DNA from: Chloroflexota bacterium
GTDB lineage: Bacteria; Chloroflexota; Anaerolineae; UBA4142
Length of the DNA stretch: 40,889 nt
Assembly: GCA_023489485.1 (NCBI GenBank)
Contig: JAMDCU010000131.1
Coordinates: forward strand, 89,554 to 130,442
Direction of reading: 5' to 3'
Shown here one piece after another: positions 1-8,406 of this stretch (the stretch's first letter is position 1; every line of letters begins with the position of its first letter). Below the pieces are notes generated by a model. That model was not told where the DNA came from. It worked only from the letters and a program-made list of their open reading frames with translations, and did not search any database. The position numbers and the translations under genes were made by a program.

Positions 1-13
1 CGCCACCGAAGAA

Positions 14-991
14 ATGCTCCTGGAACCGCAGGTTGCGACGAATCGACACGCCGGCTTGCTTCCGCTCGCTTCGCTCGACGAACCAATGCCTCCTGTTGCG
101 CTCATGACCGTGGACGCTATCCAAGTGCACCCAAACGGACATGGCGAGATCGTCAACTTGGACGGGTTGACCGCCTCGATCCAGGAACATGGTGTCCTGC
201 AGCCGCTCATCGTCGCACCGGACGGTCACCTGTTGGCGGGACGTCGGCGCCTGGAAGCCGCTCGCCGCGCGGGACTGGCCATGGTGCCCGTCCGGGTCTG
301 CGAGATCGCGACCGAGCGCGCCGCGATTGAAATCAGTCTGATCGAGAATATCGAGCGCACGGACCTCGATCCCATCACGAGGGCGCGATGCTACCGAGGA
401 TTAGTTGAGCAAGGGGCAGAAGTGGAAGAGATCGCAGCGCTCGTGGGACAGGAGAGCGCTCATGTCTACCAGCACCTGGCTCTCCTCGACCTTCATCCGA
501 GCGTTCAGCAAGCGGTCGAAACACGTTTGCTCTGTTTCACGGACGCTCGCGGCTTTGCCAAGTTAGCCGTGCAAGATCAGGCGACGGTGCTGGCTGACAT
601 TGAAGATGCGTCCCAACACCAGGCCGTCGGCAAACCTCTGTCGTCTCGCGAGATCAGACGCCGTGTGGATACCCAACGCGTTCTCCGCTTGGCCGAATCA
701 ACAAGACTCACGGTCGAAGGAAAAGGTGGCGAAGCACCCAAAGGGGACTATACGTCTTTGTTCCAGAGGGAGAACGACAAGACCAGAGCAATAGCAACAG
801 AGCCACAACCTGACCCTCTATCTGAATTGCATGCGCTGATTGCCGAGATGATTGCTGCGGCGCAGGGTGAGAACCAGCTGAGAGGCTGGGCGCGGCGCCT
901 GAGTCGCATTCTCGGGGCACTGCAAGATGCCGCGGCGGCCCGAGGCCCAAAGATCGTCCAGGAGAGATTGTGGAAGGAGGGGTCAAGATGA
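14..991 (+). CDS. ParB/RepB/Spo0J-family partition protein (ParB-like nuclease domain plus HTH)
   Basis: Translation has the ParB N-terminal pattern IQEHGVLQPLIVAPDGHLLAGRRRLEAARRAGLAMVPVRV and SLIENIERTDLDPITRARCY, then an HTH-like region. Confidence 0.9.
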   Translation: MLLEPQVATNRHAGLLPLASLDEPMPPVALMTVDAIQVHPNGHGEIVNLDGLTASIQEHGVLQPLIVAPDGHLLAGRRRLEAARRAGLAMVPVRVCEIATERAAIEISLIENIERTDLDPITRARCYRGLVEQGAEVEEIAALVGQESAHVYQHLALLDLHPSVQQAVETRLLCFTDARGFAKLAVQDQATVLADIEDASQHQAVGKPLSSREIRRRVDTQRVLRLAESTRLTVEGKGGEAPKGDYTSLFQRENDKTRAIATEPQPDPLSELHALIAEMIAAAQGENQLRGWARRLSRILGALQDAAAARGPKIVQERLWKEGSR

Positions 992-1467
992 CGGAAGAGG
1001 CTTCAGAAACGAGCAACGCGCCAGTGCCGAACCAAGCGGGGGCGAGAGATATCCTCGTCTTTCGCGGCGCCGAGTACTGGCCCACACCCGAGGATGTGAT
1101 TCGGGAGGTGCATACGCAGGGGCTTTCCGTGCGCATTCCCCGCAACAACATTCCGGAAGGGATGGTCAAAGGACTGTCCCGCATTGCACTCGCTCATATC
1201 AAAGCAGTGATGGTGATCGAGAAAGGAACCGTTGAGGAATTACGGACAGCGTTCGAATCGCTGCATGACGAGGCGGTGGATCGAGTGCTCGCTCGTACGT
1301 ATGAGCACGCTCCCTCCCAATGGCTGGAGATACCGGAGTCGCCCGCCAAGCGCGAGATCTTGGGGAAATGCGGGACAGTAGCGATTGGGCGTCTCCTTCA
1401 AGCCCGGCATTTTCGCCTTTTGTTACTGGACGGGGACATCGTACTATTTGAAGCCCGACGAGAATGA
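988..1467 (+). CDS. Hypothetical protein, 5' part of a probably frameshifted gene
   Basis: ATG at 988 overlaps the ParB stop (ATGA) with upstream ggagggg. Coding character seems to move to the frame of ORF 1385-1606 (GVSFKPGIFAFCYWTGTSYYLKPDE) near 1382. Confidence 0.5.
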   Translation: MTEEASETSNAPVPNQAGARDILVFRGAEYWPTPEDVIREVHTQGLSVRIPRNNIPEGMVKGLSRIALAHIKAVMVIEKGTVEELRTAFESLHDEAVDRVLARTYEHAPSQWLEIPESPAKREILGKCGTVAIGRLLQARHFRLLLLDGDIVLFEARRE

Positions 1468-1606
1468 AGCGCCGAAGGATCTGACACAGAAAGGGATCAA
1501 AGCGGTACGCGGAGTCCAAACGTCAACAGGTGAAGTGATCACCGGCGACACGGAAGACGTGGAGGTGAACGAGGAAGGCGACATGGAGGGACACGCGAAT
1601 GGCTGA
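1385..1606 (+). CDS. Hypothetical protein, 3' part of the frameshifted gene starting at 988
   Basis: Protein-like C-terminal translation in the other frame; its stop overlaps the ATG of the next gene (1599). Confidence 0.45.
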   Translation: MGVSFKPGIFAFCYWTGTSYYLKPDENEAPKDLTQKGIKAVRGVQTSTGEVITGDTEDVEVNEEGDMEGHANG

Positions 1607-1786
1607 GATGGTAGGCGTCGAGGTCCGGAACGTCATGCGCCGTGGCTGCGGCTACTCCAAACCCGGCGGCGTGTACGTGGAATGCATCGGAGAACCGGGT
1701 GGCACCTTGCCGATCATCGTGGTCCTTGATCCTCCGATCGAACACGACCATTTCCATCGCGGCTGGGTCTTCTACGATAATTTGAG
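1599..1786 (+). pseudogene. 5' fragment of a small conserved gene interrupted by the Tn554-like element
   Basis: VEVRNVMRRGCGYSKPGGVYVECIGEPGGTLPIIVVLDPPIEHDHFHRGW matches the start of the intact homologue at 5986 (VEVRAVRRRGCGYPKPGGVYLESMGEPGGTLPIIVLIDPPVEHDHFHRSY); homology then stops. Confidence 0.8.
1779..1786 (+). repeat. Left 8-bp direct repeat AATTTGAG (candidate crossover core)
   Basis: Identical to 6520-6527; read in the same codon phase on both sides (NLS / NLR). Confidence 0.7.
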
Positions 1787-1874
1787 TGTGTTCATGCAGG
1801 CGACTCGGGGTGGGTGCTTGATGAGATCTCTGATTCGTAGTGGGAGAATGACACTTCCACGGGGAAGTGAGCGT

Positions 1875-1906
1875 CCTTGTTGTGATGTCAGTGACATCGC
1901 ACAAGG
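1875..1906. repeat. Near-perfect palindrome at the left end of the element, overlapping the tnpA-like leader
   Basis: CCTTGT tgt GATGTCA g TGACATC gc ACAAGG. A second inverted repeat, CACTTCC acgg GGAAGTG, lies at 1852-1869. Confidence 0.6.
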
Positions 1907-1914
1907 AGGCCTCT

Positions 1915-3237
1915 ATGCAGTCGCTCTGTCGCTTCCGTATCGTCAAGCTTTCCGACAAGGTCCAGAAGGAATTCGCTCTACCCGCTTTGATCTGTGCCGA
2001 TCCCGAGAGCCTGCCCTTCCCAGAAGGACAGGCCTTCTACCGCTGGGTGATTGATGACAACGGCTGCGAACCGATCACGGCACGCAACTATCTGAACGCC
2101 GTGCTGCCCTTCCTCACCTTCCTCTGGTTCGGTTCCCCATCACTTCGTTACACCTCACCGGCGGAACAGGTTCGTCACCGTATCAGGGACTATCTGAAAG
2201 AGAAACTGGGTTGTGCCGTCCGCCCGCACCGTAACGGCAATTTTCAGGTGCGGGTCTCCCAAACCGTGACCGGCCCTTCGGTTCGCTTGTTCCTCACGGC
2301 GCTCAAGCGCTTCTATGCGTGTGCGATCCTGAAGGGCTGGTACAGGGAGGCGAATCCTTTGGCATGGACGGACCAACTCTTGACCGCGGTGCGTCCGTTT
2401 GTTCCCCAAATGCCCCCTGCCTCCGGCATGACCCTGCCAGAGGATCGCAAAGGACGCGTGCCTGAAACCTACTTCTGCGTGGTGTCCGGCGAGTGGCAGC
2501 CGCGCATCCTGGATGATCCAAATCTCCCCAAGCGACTGCTGGTCGCTTTCGCACACCCTCGCGATCGATTGATTGCGCGCATCCTGTTCGAATCCGGTGC
2601 GCGGGTGGGCGAAGTGTTGGGGTTGACCGTGGGAGACTGGCGGAGGTGCGGCCTGCGGGAGCGAGCGCTCGCGGTCAACAAAGGCAGCCGGGGAGCACGC
2701 ATCAAGGAAATCTGGTGGTCCAGTGACTCGACACAGAGCCTGCGCAACTACGTCGGGGAGGACCGCCGCGAGGCGGATCCTCATCGACGGGCGCTGGACG
2801 ATCTCCCGGATTCCGCGCGGTTGTTTCTCACCCACTCCGGCAAGTCCTACACCTACCCCGCGTTCTACGCCAACTGGCAAAGGGCCTGCCAGAAAGCTCA
2901 ACTCCACGTGACGCCTCATCAAGCGCGGCATTGGTTTGTTACCATGGCCCTTTGCAAGTTCGAGTCGTTGGTGGGTGACAAACGAGAAGCAGCACGTCAA
3001 GCGCTGATTGCGTACATGGGTTGGCGCTGCCCCGAGACGCTCCAGGCTTACGACCATCATCTCCACCAATTGAATTTTGCCCCCGTCCATGCCGCGTTGG
3101 CGCGCCTCGTCGAAGCTGGCGACTCGGACCCAATCGCTCGGCTCTCCCCGCGCGGCAACCTGCCGGCTGAAAAGCCATTCATTTCTGAAGCCAGAGCGGA
3201 ATGGCTCAATCAACTCTTGGAGGAGGAGGCTCCATGA
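1915..3237 (+). CDS. tnpA: Tyrosine recombinase, TnpA-like
   Basis: Catalytic pattern R (SGARVGEVLGL), HxxR (PHQARHWF), Y (ETLQAYDHH). ATG 1915 is preceded by aaggagg. Confidence 0.85.
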   Translation: MQSLCRFRIVKLSDKVQKEFALPALICADPESLPFPEGQAFYRWVIDDNGCEPITARNYLNAVLPFLTFLWFGSPSLRYTSPAEQVRHRIRDYLKEKLGCAVRPHRNGNFQVRVSQTVTGPSVRLFLTALKRFYACAILKGWYREANPLAWTDQLLTAVRPFVPQMPPASGMTLPEDRKGRVPETYFCVVSGEWQPRILDDPNLPKRLLVAFAHPRDRLIARILFESGARVGEVLGLTVGDWRRCGLRERALAVNKGSRGARIKEIWWSSDSTQSLRNYVGEDRREADPHRRALDDLPDSARLFLTHSGKSYTYPAFYANWQRACQKAQLHVTPHQARHWFVTMALCKFESLVGDKREAARQALIAYMGWRCPETLQAYDHHLHQLNFAPVHAALARLVEAGDSDPIARLSPRGNLPAEKPFISEARAEWLNQLLEEEAP

Positions 3238-5414
3238 CAGCTCAAGCTCTTACGCACCAGGAGGCGTCGTCCCGGAAGGGATGCGAGAACTTGTGTCAGC
3301 TTCTGGATCCCGCCGTCGTCCAAGCCCCGCGGGATCCCAACGCTTGGCAGAAACTTGACCACCTATCGGTGGTGTATTTCACGCGCACCCTCTCCCAGTT
3401 TCCCTGGTTTAATCACCTTGCCCTCGCGGGGATCATCTACGCGGAAGACGGCATTGCTCATCCCATCAACGCTATCCGCAATGTGCATTCGTTTCTGCGA
3501 TGGGCGATTCCGAAGCAGTGTCCCAGCTTATCCGCCCTCGTGCCCGAACAGGCGTTGCTAGGCTACTTTGGAAATCCTCCACGCATGCGCGGTCAACTCG
3601 CGTGCACGGCGTACACCTCGCTTCAGCTGCATCTGCACGCCTATCTGCAAACCCTCTCCGCGGATCGACGTGCCGCGCTCACCCCGTTTCTGCTATCGCC
3701 GATGAACATGACCCTTCAGATCCGGAAGCTCAATATGCAAGTGACCACCCAATCACGCGCCCATCGCAAGCAACAAGCCTTTGCCGTGGCCCAGGAATTG
3801 CCGGCCTTGATGGCCCTGGGCCGACGGCGGTATCACTGGTTAGCGGATCTGGAGGCGCAGGTTCGTTCAGTCGCCGATCTGGTTCGCCAGGGACGGCTCA
3901 CCCTGCCCGCGGTGATCCAATGTCCCGACCTCGAGCATCGCCAAACGGCCACCTTCCGCGTCTGGGATCGTCTCAGTTGGATCCGGGATCATGCTGAGGT
4001 GTATTCCCTGCAAACCCGCCGCAATCCTTCGAAAATGGATGGCGTGCTCTTTCTCCAGTTGGTGGGCGATCTTCCAGAATCGCCTTGGTTCTTGCGGGCC
4101 ATCCAAAAGGGCTTGCTGGAGAGAACCCCGCCGCCCGAGGCACGCCAGTACTTACACGAGTGGCAGTTGCCCGGCCTGATGATGAAACAACCCACGGGTC
4201 TCCTGCGCACGAATATCAGTTTGGGACGGGTACTCAGTTGGGCGCGCCGGGTCGCGGCGGGCACCCCGGAGGACTCGCGCGTCGTGTTTGGCGTCGAGCC
4301 TCTGCTGGCGGGAGCGGCGGTGGGTCTGTTCACGCTCGTCTGCCTCGCCCAAACGGGGATGCGGATCGGCGAACTGATGCAGGTCACGCTCGACCGCGAG
4401 TGCATGGAGACCGGGTATCTTCCACAGTTTGATGACCCCAGCCAGCAGTGGATCAAAGGGCCGCGCCAATTCTATTGGCGTCTCTTTCCCAAAGGGCGTT
4501 CCGAGCGCGAGCGCTACCCCGTGACGGCGCACATGCTCGAAGCCCTGTACGTTCTGATCGAGCTCCAAAAACGCTATGGTGGCCAAGGGGCTCTCAAGCC
4601 TGTCTCCGCCCAATCGGTACAACATTTCTCGCACACGCGGCGCTTCGTGGGGGAATACAAATTCGTCCTGCAATGGAAGGGAAAGCAATTGACGATCCGG
4701 TCGATTGAGAATTGCCTTGATTTCTTGCTCCTCGAACACCCCTGTCGCGATCCGGGCGGGCATCCCACCCGCATCACGTCGCATGTCCTGCGCCATGGTG
4801 TGGCGAGTTGGTTGCGACAGCAAGGGATTCCCCTCGACGAGATCATGGCGCTTTTGAAACACGTGAACATTTCCGTGACCGATTACTACAGTCAGTTGAG
4901 CCCACAAGATTTGTTCCAGAAAATCGGGCCGGCGCTCACGGCTCTGGCGGATCTGGCCGAGATCGAACCCCAGGCCATCCGGAGTGTGGGCGACCTAGAA
5001 AAGCTGGTGCAGACGGCCCTCAAACGCTATGGGGTATTGCGACACACCCCGGGCGGGACCTGCGCCAGCTTCCTGCCCTGTGAAGTTCAATTCAAGTGTG
5101 CCAATTGTCCGAACTACATCCCCGATCCGGCTCGGCGCTGCGAGATCGAAGAAAAGATTGCCACACACGCTCAAGCCGTGCGAGTCTTGGAAACTCTCGG
5201 CGATTATCTTCAAGCCGATGTGCAACGCGCCCATGGTCGCACCTGGGAACGAGTTGCGAAAGAGATGGACGCGCTCGTCGCCGTCGAAATCATCTCACCG
5301 CCAACCCAGGAGCTGCTGCAAGATTTTGGAATCGATCCATCGGGCGAAGAGCTGCTCTTGAATCTGCAAACACCTCTACCGCTTCCCTCCGGAGACCCAT
5401 CGAGCCATGACTAA
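3234..5414 (+). CDS. tnpB: Large tyrosine recombinase, TnpB-like
   Basis: QTGMRIGELMQV, SHVLRHGVASWL, LLKHVNISVTDYYSQ; start overlaps the previous stop (ATGA) behind an aggaggagg RBS. Confidence 0.85.
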   Translation: MTAQALTHQEASSRKGCENLCQLLDPAVVQAPRDPNAWQKLDHLSVVYFTRTLSQFPWFNHLALAGIIYAEDGIAHPINAIRNVHSFLRWAIPKQCPSLSALVPEQALLGYFGNPPRMRGQLACTAYTSLQLHLHAYLQTLSADRRAALTPFLLSPMNMTLQIRKLNMQVTTQSRAHRKQQAFAVAQELPALMALGRRRYHWLADLEAQVRSVADLVRQGRLTLPAVIQCPDLEHRQTATFRVWDRLSWIRDHAEVYSLQTRRNPSKMDGVLFLQLVGDLPESPWFLRAIQKGLLERTPPPEARQYLHEWQLPGLMMKQPTGLLRTNISLGRVLSWARRVAAGTPEDSRVVFGVEPLLAGAAVGLFTLVCLAQTGMRIGELMQVTLDRECMETGYLPQFDDPSQQWIKGPRQFYWRLFPKGRSERERYPVTAHMLEALYVLIELQKRYGGQGALKPVSAQSVQHFSHTRRFVGEYKFVLQWKGKQLTIRSIENCLDFLLLEHPCRDPGGHPTRITSHVLRHGVASWLRQQGIPLDEIMALLKHVNISVTDYYSQLSPQDLFQKIGPALTALADLAEIEPQAIRSVGDLEKLVQTALKRYGVLRHTPGGTCASFLPCEVQFKCANCPNYIPDPARRCEIEEKIATHAQAVRVLETLGDYLQADVQRAHGRTWERVAKEMDALVAVEIISPPTQELLQDFGIDPSGEELLLNLQTPLPLPSGDPSSHD

Positions 5415-5931
5415 ACCACCTGCAACCCAACCGCGGAGCGTCCCGGATTCTTTCCGTCAGCGAAACATGGCTCAAGCAGAGCGCGTGATGCAGTTGACCC
5501 GGAAAGCAATTGCCCAACTGGAAGGTGTTCATCAAGCAGTGACCTTGAACATGGTCGTGGCAGCCACCCGTTCGTTGGATGAGCAAAGCAAGGGCCTGTC
5601 CGCCAAGACGATCTTGAGAAATGCGGAAGCCGCGACCCTGTTCCGTACCCACAGTCCGGCTTACCAGGCCCGCCAACATCAAGTCAAGCGGGCGAAGCGG
5701 AAACGCACGCCCGTGGCGACCGACATCCAGGTGACGTATCGTGGACTGCGCGCTTCGGATCTGATTCAGTTGGTCGAGTCGCTGAAAAAGCAGAATGCAG
5801 AGATCCAAGCAGAACGCGACAGATTCCGGGCTGAACGGGATGAGGCTTATCGCCTGCGCGATGAAGCCTTGGAGCACAATGCCCGGCAATTGGCAGCTCT
5901 CACGCGTCAGATGCAACCCCGAAACGACTAG
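5407..5931 (+). CDS. tnpC: Small coiled-coil recombination accessory protein, TnpC/DUF6262-like
   Basis: Third gene of the trio; overlaps the previous stop; C-terminal heptad-rich region LIQLVESLKKQNAEIQAERDRFRAERDEAYRLRDEALEHN. Confidence 0.7.
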   Translation: MTKPPATQPRSVPDSFRQRNMAQAERVMQLTRKAIAQLEGVHQAVTLNMVVAATRSLDEQSKGLSAKTILRNAEAATLFRTHSPAYQARQHQVKRAKRKRTPVATDIQVTYRGLRASDLIQLVESLKKQNAEIQAERDRFRAERDEAYRLRDEALEHNARQLAALTRQMQPRND

Positions 5932-5985
5932 CACCGGTCAGCGGCATCTGGCAGTAGCCTTTGCGACAATCCCCAGGAGTTGAGC

Positions 5986-6501
5986 ATGGACAACTTGAAT
6001 CAACCCGTCGAAGTTCGGGCGGTGAGGCGCCGGGGTTGCGGTTATCCCAAACCCGGCGGCGTGTATCTTGAGAGCATGGGAGAGCCAGGTGGAACCTTGC
6101 CGATCATCGTGCTGATCGATCCCCCTGTGGAGCACGATCACTTTCATCGCTCCTATGTGTACATTGATCTTGATGAGCTGCTGTCGAAACGGCAGGTGAA
6201 TTACGTTGGGGCCTCGGTGGCCTCGGCGGAAGAGTGGCATTTGCGGCAACGATTTGAGGGGATCGCACGCGATGTCTTTGGGGACAGCGTTCGAATCAAG
6301 AGCGGACAGGTCATCCGCTTTCGCGATACCGCGGCCCGCGTCCTGACGGATGCCAGATGGAAGCCGGGTGTGCGAGGAGTGGCAAGCGATTTGGAAGCCA
6401 CCCGTATCCTGCGTGAGCACTTGGCGCAGCTCGCCCCGCTCGTGGAAATCGTCAGTCGGCAGGGTGACGGCGACACTGCCACTGACTCTGTTGTGCGGTG
6501 A
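5986..6501 (+). CDS. Intact homologue of the gene disrupted by the element, carried inside the element
   Basis: Matches both the 1599 N-terminal fragment and the 6520 C-terminal fragment (YIDLDELLSKRQVNYVGASVASAEEWHLRQRFEGIARDVFG). Confidence 0.8.
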   Translation: MDNLNQPVEVRAVRRRGCGYPKPGGVYLESMGEPGGTLPIIVLIDPPVEHDHFHRSYVYIDLDELLSKRQVNYVGASVASAEEWHLRQRFEGIARDVFGDSVRIKSGQVIRFRDTAARVLTDARWKPGVRGVASDLEATRILREHLAQLAPLVEIVSRQGDGDTATDSVVR

Positions 6502-6516
6502 CACTGACATCGCACC
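6493..6516. repeat. Imperfect palindrome at the right end of the element
   Basis: GTGCGGTGACAcTGACATCGCACC; shares TGACATCGCAC with the left-end palindrome. Confidence 0.5.
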
Positions 6517-6519
6517 GTG

Positions 6520-6527
6520 AATTTGAG
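6520..6527 (+). repeat. Right 8-bp direct repeat AATTTGAG (candidate crossover core)
   Basis: Identical to 1779-1786. Confidence 0.7.
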
Positions 6528-6837
6528 ATTATACATCGATTTGGACGCGATGCTGGAGGAGCAGAAGGTCAAGTACGCCGGTACTTCGCTCGCTTCTGCT
6601 GAGGAATGGCACCTGCGACAAAAGTATCAGCCGATTGCCCAGGATGTGTTTGGGCCGGACGCACGCCTGAAGTATGGACAGGTGCTGCGCTTTCGTGAAA
6701 CCGCAGCACGCCTCCTCGAAGAAGCTGGGTGGCAGCCCGGCGTCACGATCACGCAGGCGGTTCAGATTCTGCAAGAGCACCTGCGAGAACTAGCCCCCTT
6801 CGTCGAGATTAAAGAGAGCACACGCGAAAACGAATAG
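6520..6837 (+). pseudogene. 3' fragment of the gene interrupted by the element
   Basis: YIDLDAMLEEQKVKYAGTSLASAEEWHLRQKYQPIAQDVFGPDARLKYGQVLRFRETAARLLEEAGWQPG matches the C-terminal half of 5986-6501. Possible reinitiation at GTG 6517. Confidence 0.8.
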
Positions 6838-6866
6838 CGATTACGAGAATAGTGGAGGAGAACAGA

Positions 6867-7391
6867 ATGTCAGTTACCAATGGCAAGCAAGAGAACGGTT
6901 CGAGTAGTGCGCGGAACAACGGCTTGGGCCCGGTCGCCCGCGAAAAGTACGAAGCGATCTTGCAGGCACGCGTCCGTCGCTGCGTTTCAGTTCAGGAGAC
7001 GCTGATCCAGGCGCGGCGCCCGGATGCGTTAGGAATCTTCCTCGAGAAGAATGGTCTGGTCGGAAAGATAGCGGCCTACCGCGCGTCACTCGAGGAGCTG
7101 ATCGGCTTCTTCGGAGAACCTGACTGGCGGAATCCCGCCTGGCTGCGCGACGACAGCGCCTTGCGGAACCATCCCAAAGTCGAAAAGGGGATCAACGCGA
7201 TTCTGCGTGAGATGCCGGACCTGAAGGACGTCTTCTTTGAATTGGATCGGTTGCATCACTTCGAGGAACAGGTCACGGAAAAGGTCTGGTTGGCGGGTGC
7301 CCCCGAGGAGATCGCTGAGCTCCTCCAAGAGATTGGCGAGCCTCCTGTCCACTCGGATAGCGAGAATGACGGGGGCGAGTCTAGCAGTTGA
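6867..7391 (+). CDS. Hypothetical protein
   Basis: ATG 6867 with upstream ggaggaga; protein-like composition; consistent with flanking gene spacing. Confidence 0.6.
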   Translation: MSVTNGKQENGSSSARNNGLGPVAREKYEAILQARVRRCVSVQETLIQARRPDALGIFLEKNGLVGKIAAYRASLEELIGFFGEPDWRNPAWLRDDSALRNHPKVEKGINAILREMPDLKDVFFELDRLHHFEEQVTEKVWLAGAPEEIAELLQEIGEPPVHSDSENDGGESSS

Positions 7392-7466
7392 TTTGAGACG
7401 CACAGATCGCCGATAAGCAGAATCGGGATGAGAAACGCATGTCATCCCAATTCTATTCCTGATGCA

Positions 7467-7775
7467 ATGATACCAACCGACACGGTCGGCACGAAATTGG
7501 CCGGCATATTCGGTGACGAGGCAGAGTTGGTCAGCCAGACGTACGTAGAGACCATGCAGGCGCTCCAGCAAATGGCGGTTATGCCGAGCGAACAGAATGT
7601 GACCCGTTCGCAGCAGGGGTCCCCCGCTCGCGCCGACATCTATGCCCGCGAGGCGGTCATGTTTGCGAGCGTCGCCCAGGAACTGCGCCACGCGACGGAT
7701 CGAGTGCGAGATCTCCTCGACGGAGTCACCCTCACCACCGTCTTTGAGAAAGGAAACCACCTATGCAACTCTTGA
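7467..7775 (+). CDS. Hypothetical protein
   Basis: ORF 7428-7775; ATG 7467 plausible; end overlaps the next gene. Confidence 0.45.
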   Translation: MIPTDTVGTKLAGIFGDEAELVSQTYVETMQALQQMAVMPSEQNVTRSQQGSPARADIYAREAVMFASVAQELRHATDRVRDLLDGVTLTTVFEKGNHLCNS

Positions 7776-8065
7776 CCCAGGAACTGAGAGCGAAACTGCC
7801 GCCACTCGGCACAACCGAAAAGGTTGACGACCCCATTTGTCAGGTCAAGTACTTTACCCCCGACGGTAGCTGGACCTGGTTTGGCACCGAATTCGACGGT
7901 GAAGACACCTTCTTCGGAGCCGTGAGTGGCGCCGAATTCGAGATTGGGTATTTCAGCCTGTCTGAACTGGAATCGCTGCGCGGTCCACTGGGACTCTCCG
8001 TCGAGCGCGACCTTTACTTCAAACCCACGCCCCTTTCCCAGATCCGGAAGGAATATGCCCGTTGA
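7763..8065 (+). CDS. DUF2958-like protein
   Basis: LLTQELRAKLPPLGTTEKVDDPICQVKYFTPDGSWTWFGTEFDGEDTFFGAVSGAEFEIGYFSLSELESLRGPLGLSVERDLYFKPTPL fits the DUF2958 pattern. Confidence 0.85.
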   Translation: MQLLTQELRAKLPPLGTTEKVDDPICQVKYFTPDGSWTWFGTEFDGEDTFFGAVSGAEFEIGYFSLSELESLRGPLGLSVERDLYFKPTPLSQIRKEYAR

Positions 8066-8406
8066 AGGTGCAAACTCCACTCAGCGGTAGCCAGTCGTTA
8101 CCTGCTCCTACCTCAGGGACACAATCAGCGAAGACAGTCCTGAGCACATGTCAGCTCTTCCAGCTAGCTCGGCGACGAAGGGTGATGATCGAAGCTCATC
8201 TTGTCCTCAACGGCGGACTGCGGGCCACGCATTGGTTCACCTACCTGGGGAATGGCGTGTACCTCACAGAGGGAATCGACGGCGAAGAGTACAAGACCAC
8301 AGCTCGCGAGTTTGCTAAGACGTATGCCTGGGCAGGCACCGGACCGATTTGGCACCTCGATAGCGTATCAGGTCCCGCACGCACAATACGGCAGAGGCGG
8401 AAATGA
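8062..8406 (+). CDS. Hypothetical protein
   Basis: Overlaps both neighbours; C-terminal half (AHLVLNGGLRATHWFTYLGNGVYLTEGIDGEEY) looks protein-like; start uncertain (possibly ATG 8185). Confidence 0.45.
   Translation: MKVQTPLSGSQSLPAPTSGTQSAKTVLSTCQLFQLARRRRVMIEAHLVLNGGLRATHWFTYLGNGVYLTEGIDGEEYKTTAREFAKTYAWAGTGPIWHLDSVSGPARTIRQRRK

Larger units (their letters stand above)
1779..6527 (+). mobile_element. Tn554-like (recombinase-in-trio) element with tnpABC-like genes and a homologue of its target gene
   Basis: Two tyrosine recombinases and a small coiled-coil third gene in overlapping order, flanked by AATTTGAG at 1779-1786 and 6520-6527, with the two halves of one gene outside the repeats. 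Confidence 0.8.

Noticed and set aside
2155-3213. 352-aa minus-strand ORF opposite the tnpA-like gene
   Set aside because: Antisense shadow of a confident tyrosine recombinase in GC-rich DNA; Arg/Pro-rich, no recognisable domain.
4152-4907. 251-aa minus-strand ORF
   Set aside because: Antisense to the tnpB-like recombinase; no domain features.
5290-5934. 214-aa minus-strand ORF
   Set aside because: Antisense to the tnpC-like gene and the end of tnpB; no independent support.
5986-6837. Simple tandem gene duplication as an explanation for the two homologues
   Set aside because: The order is N-fragment, recombinase trio, full copy, C-fragment, with matching 8-bp repeats at both fragment ends, which fits insertion better than tandem duplication.
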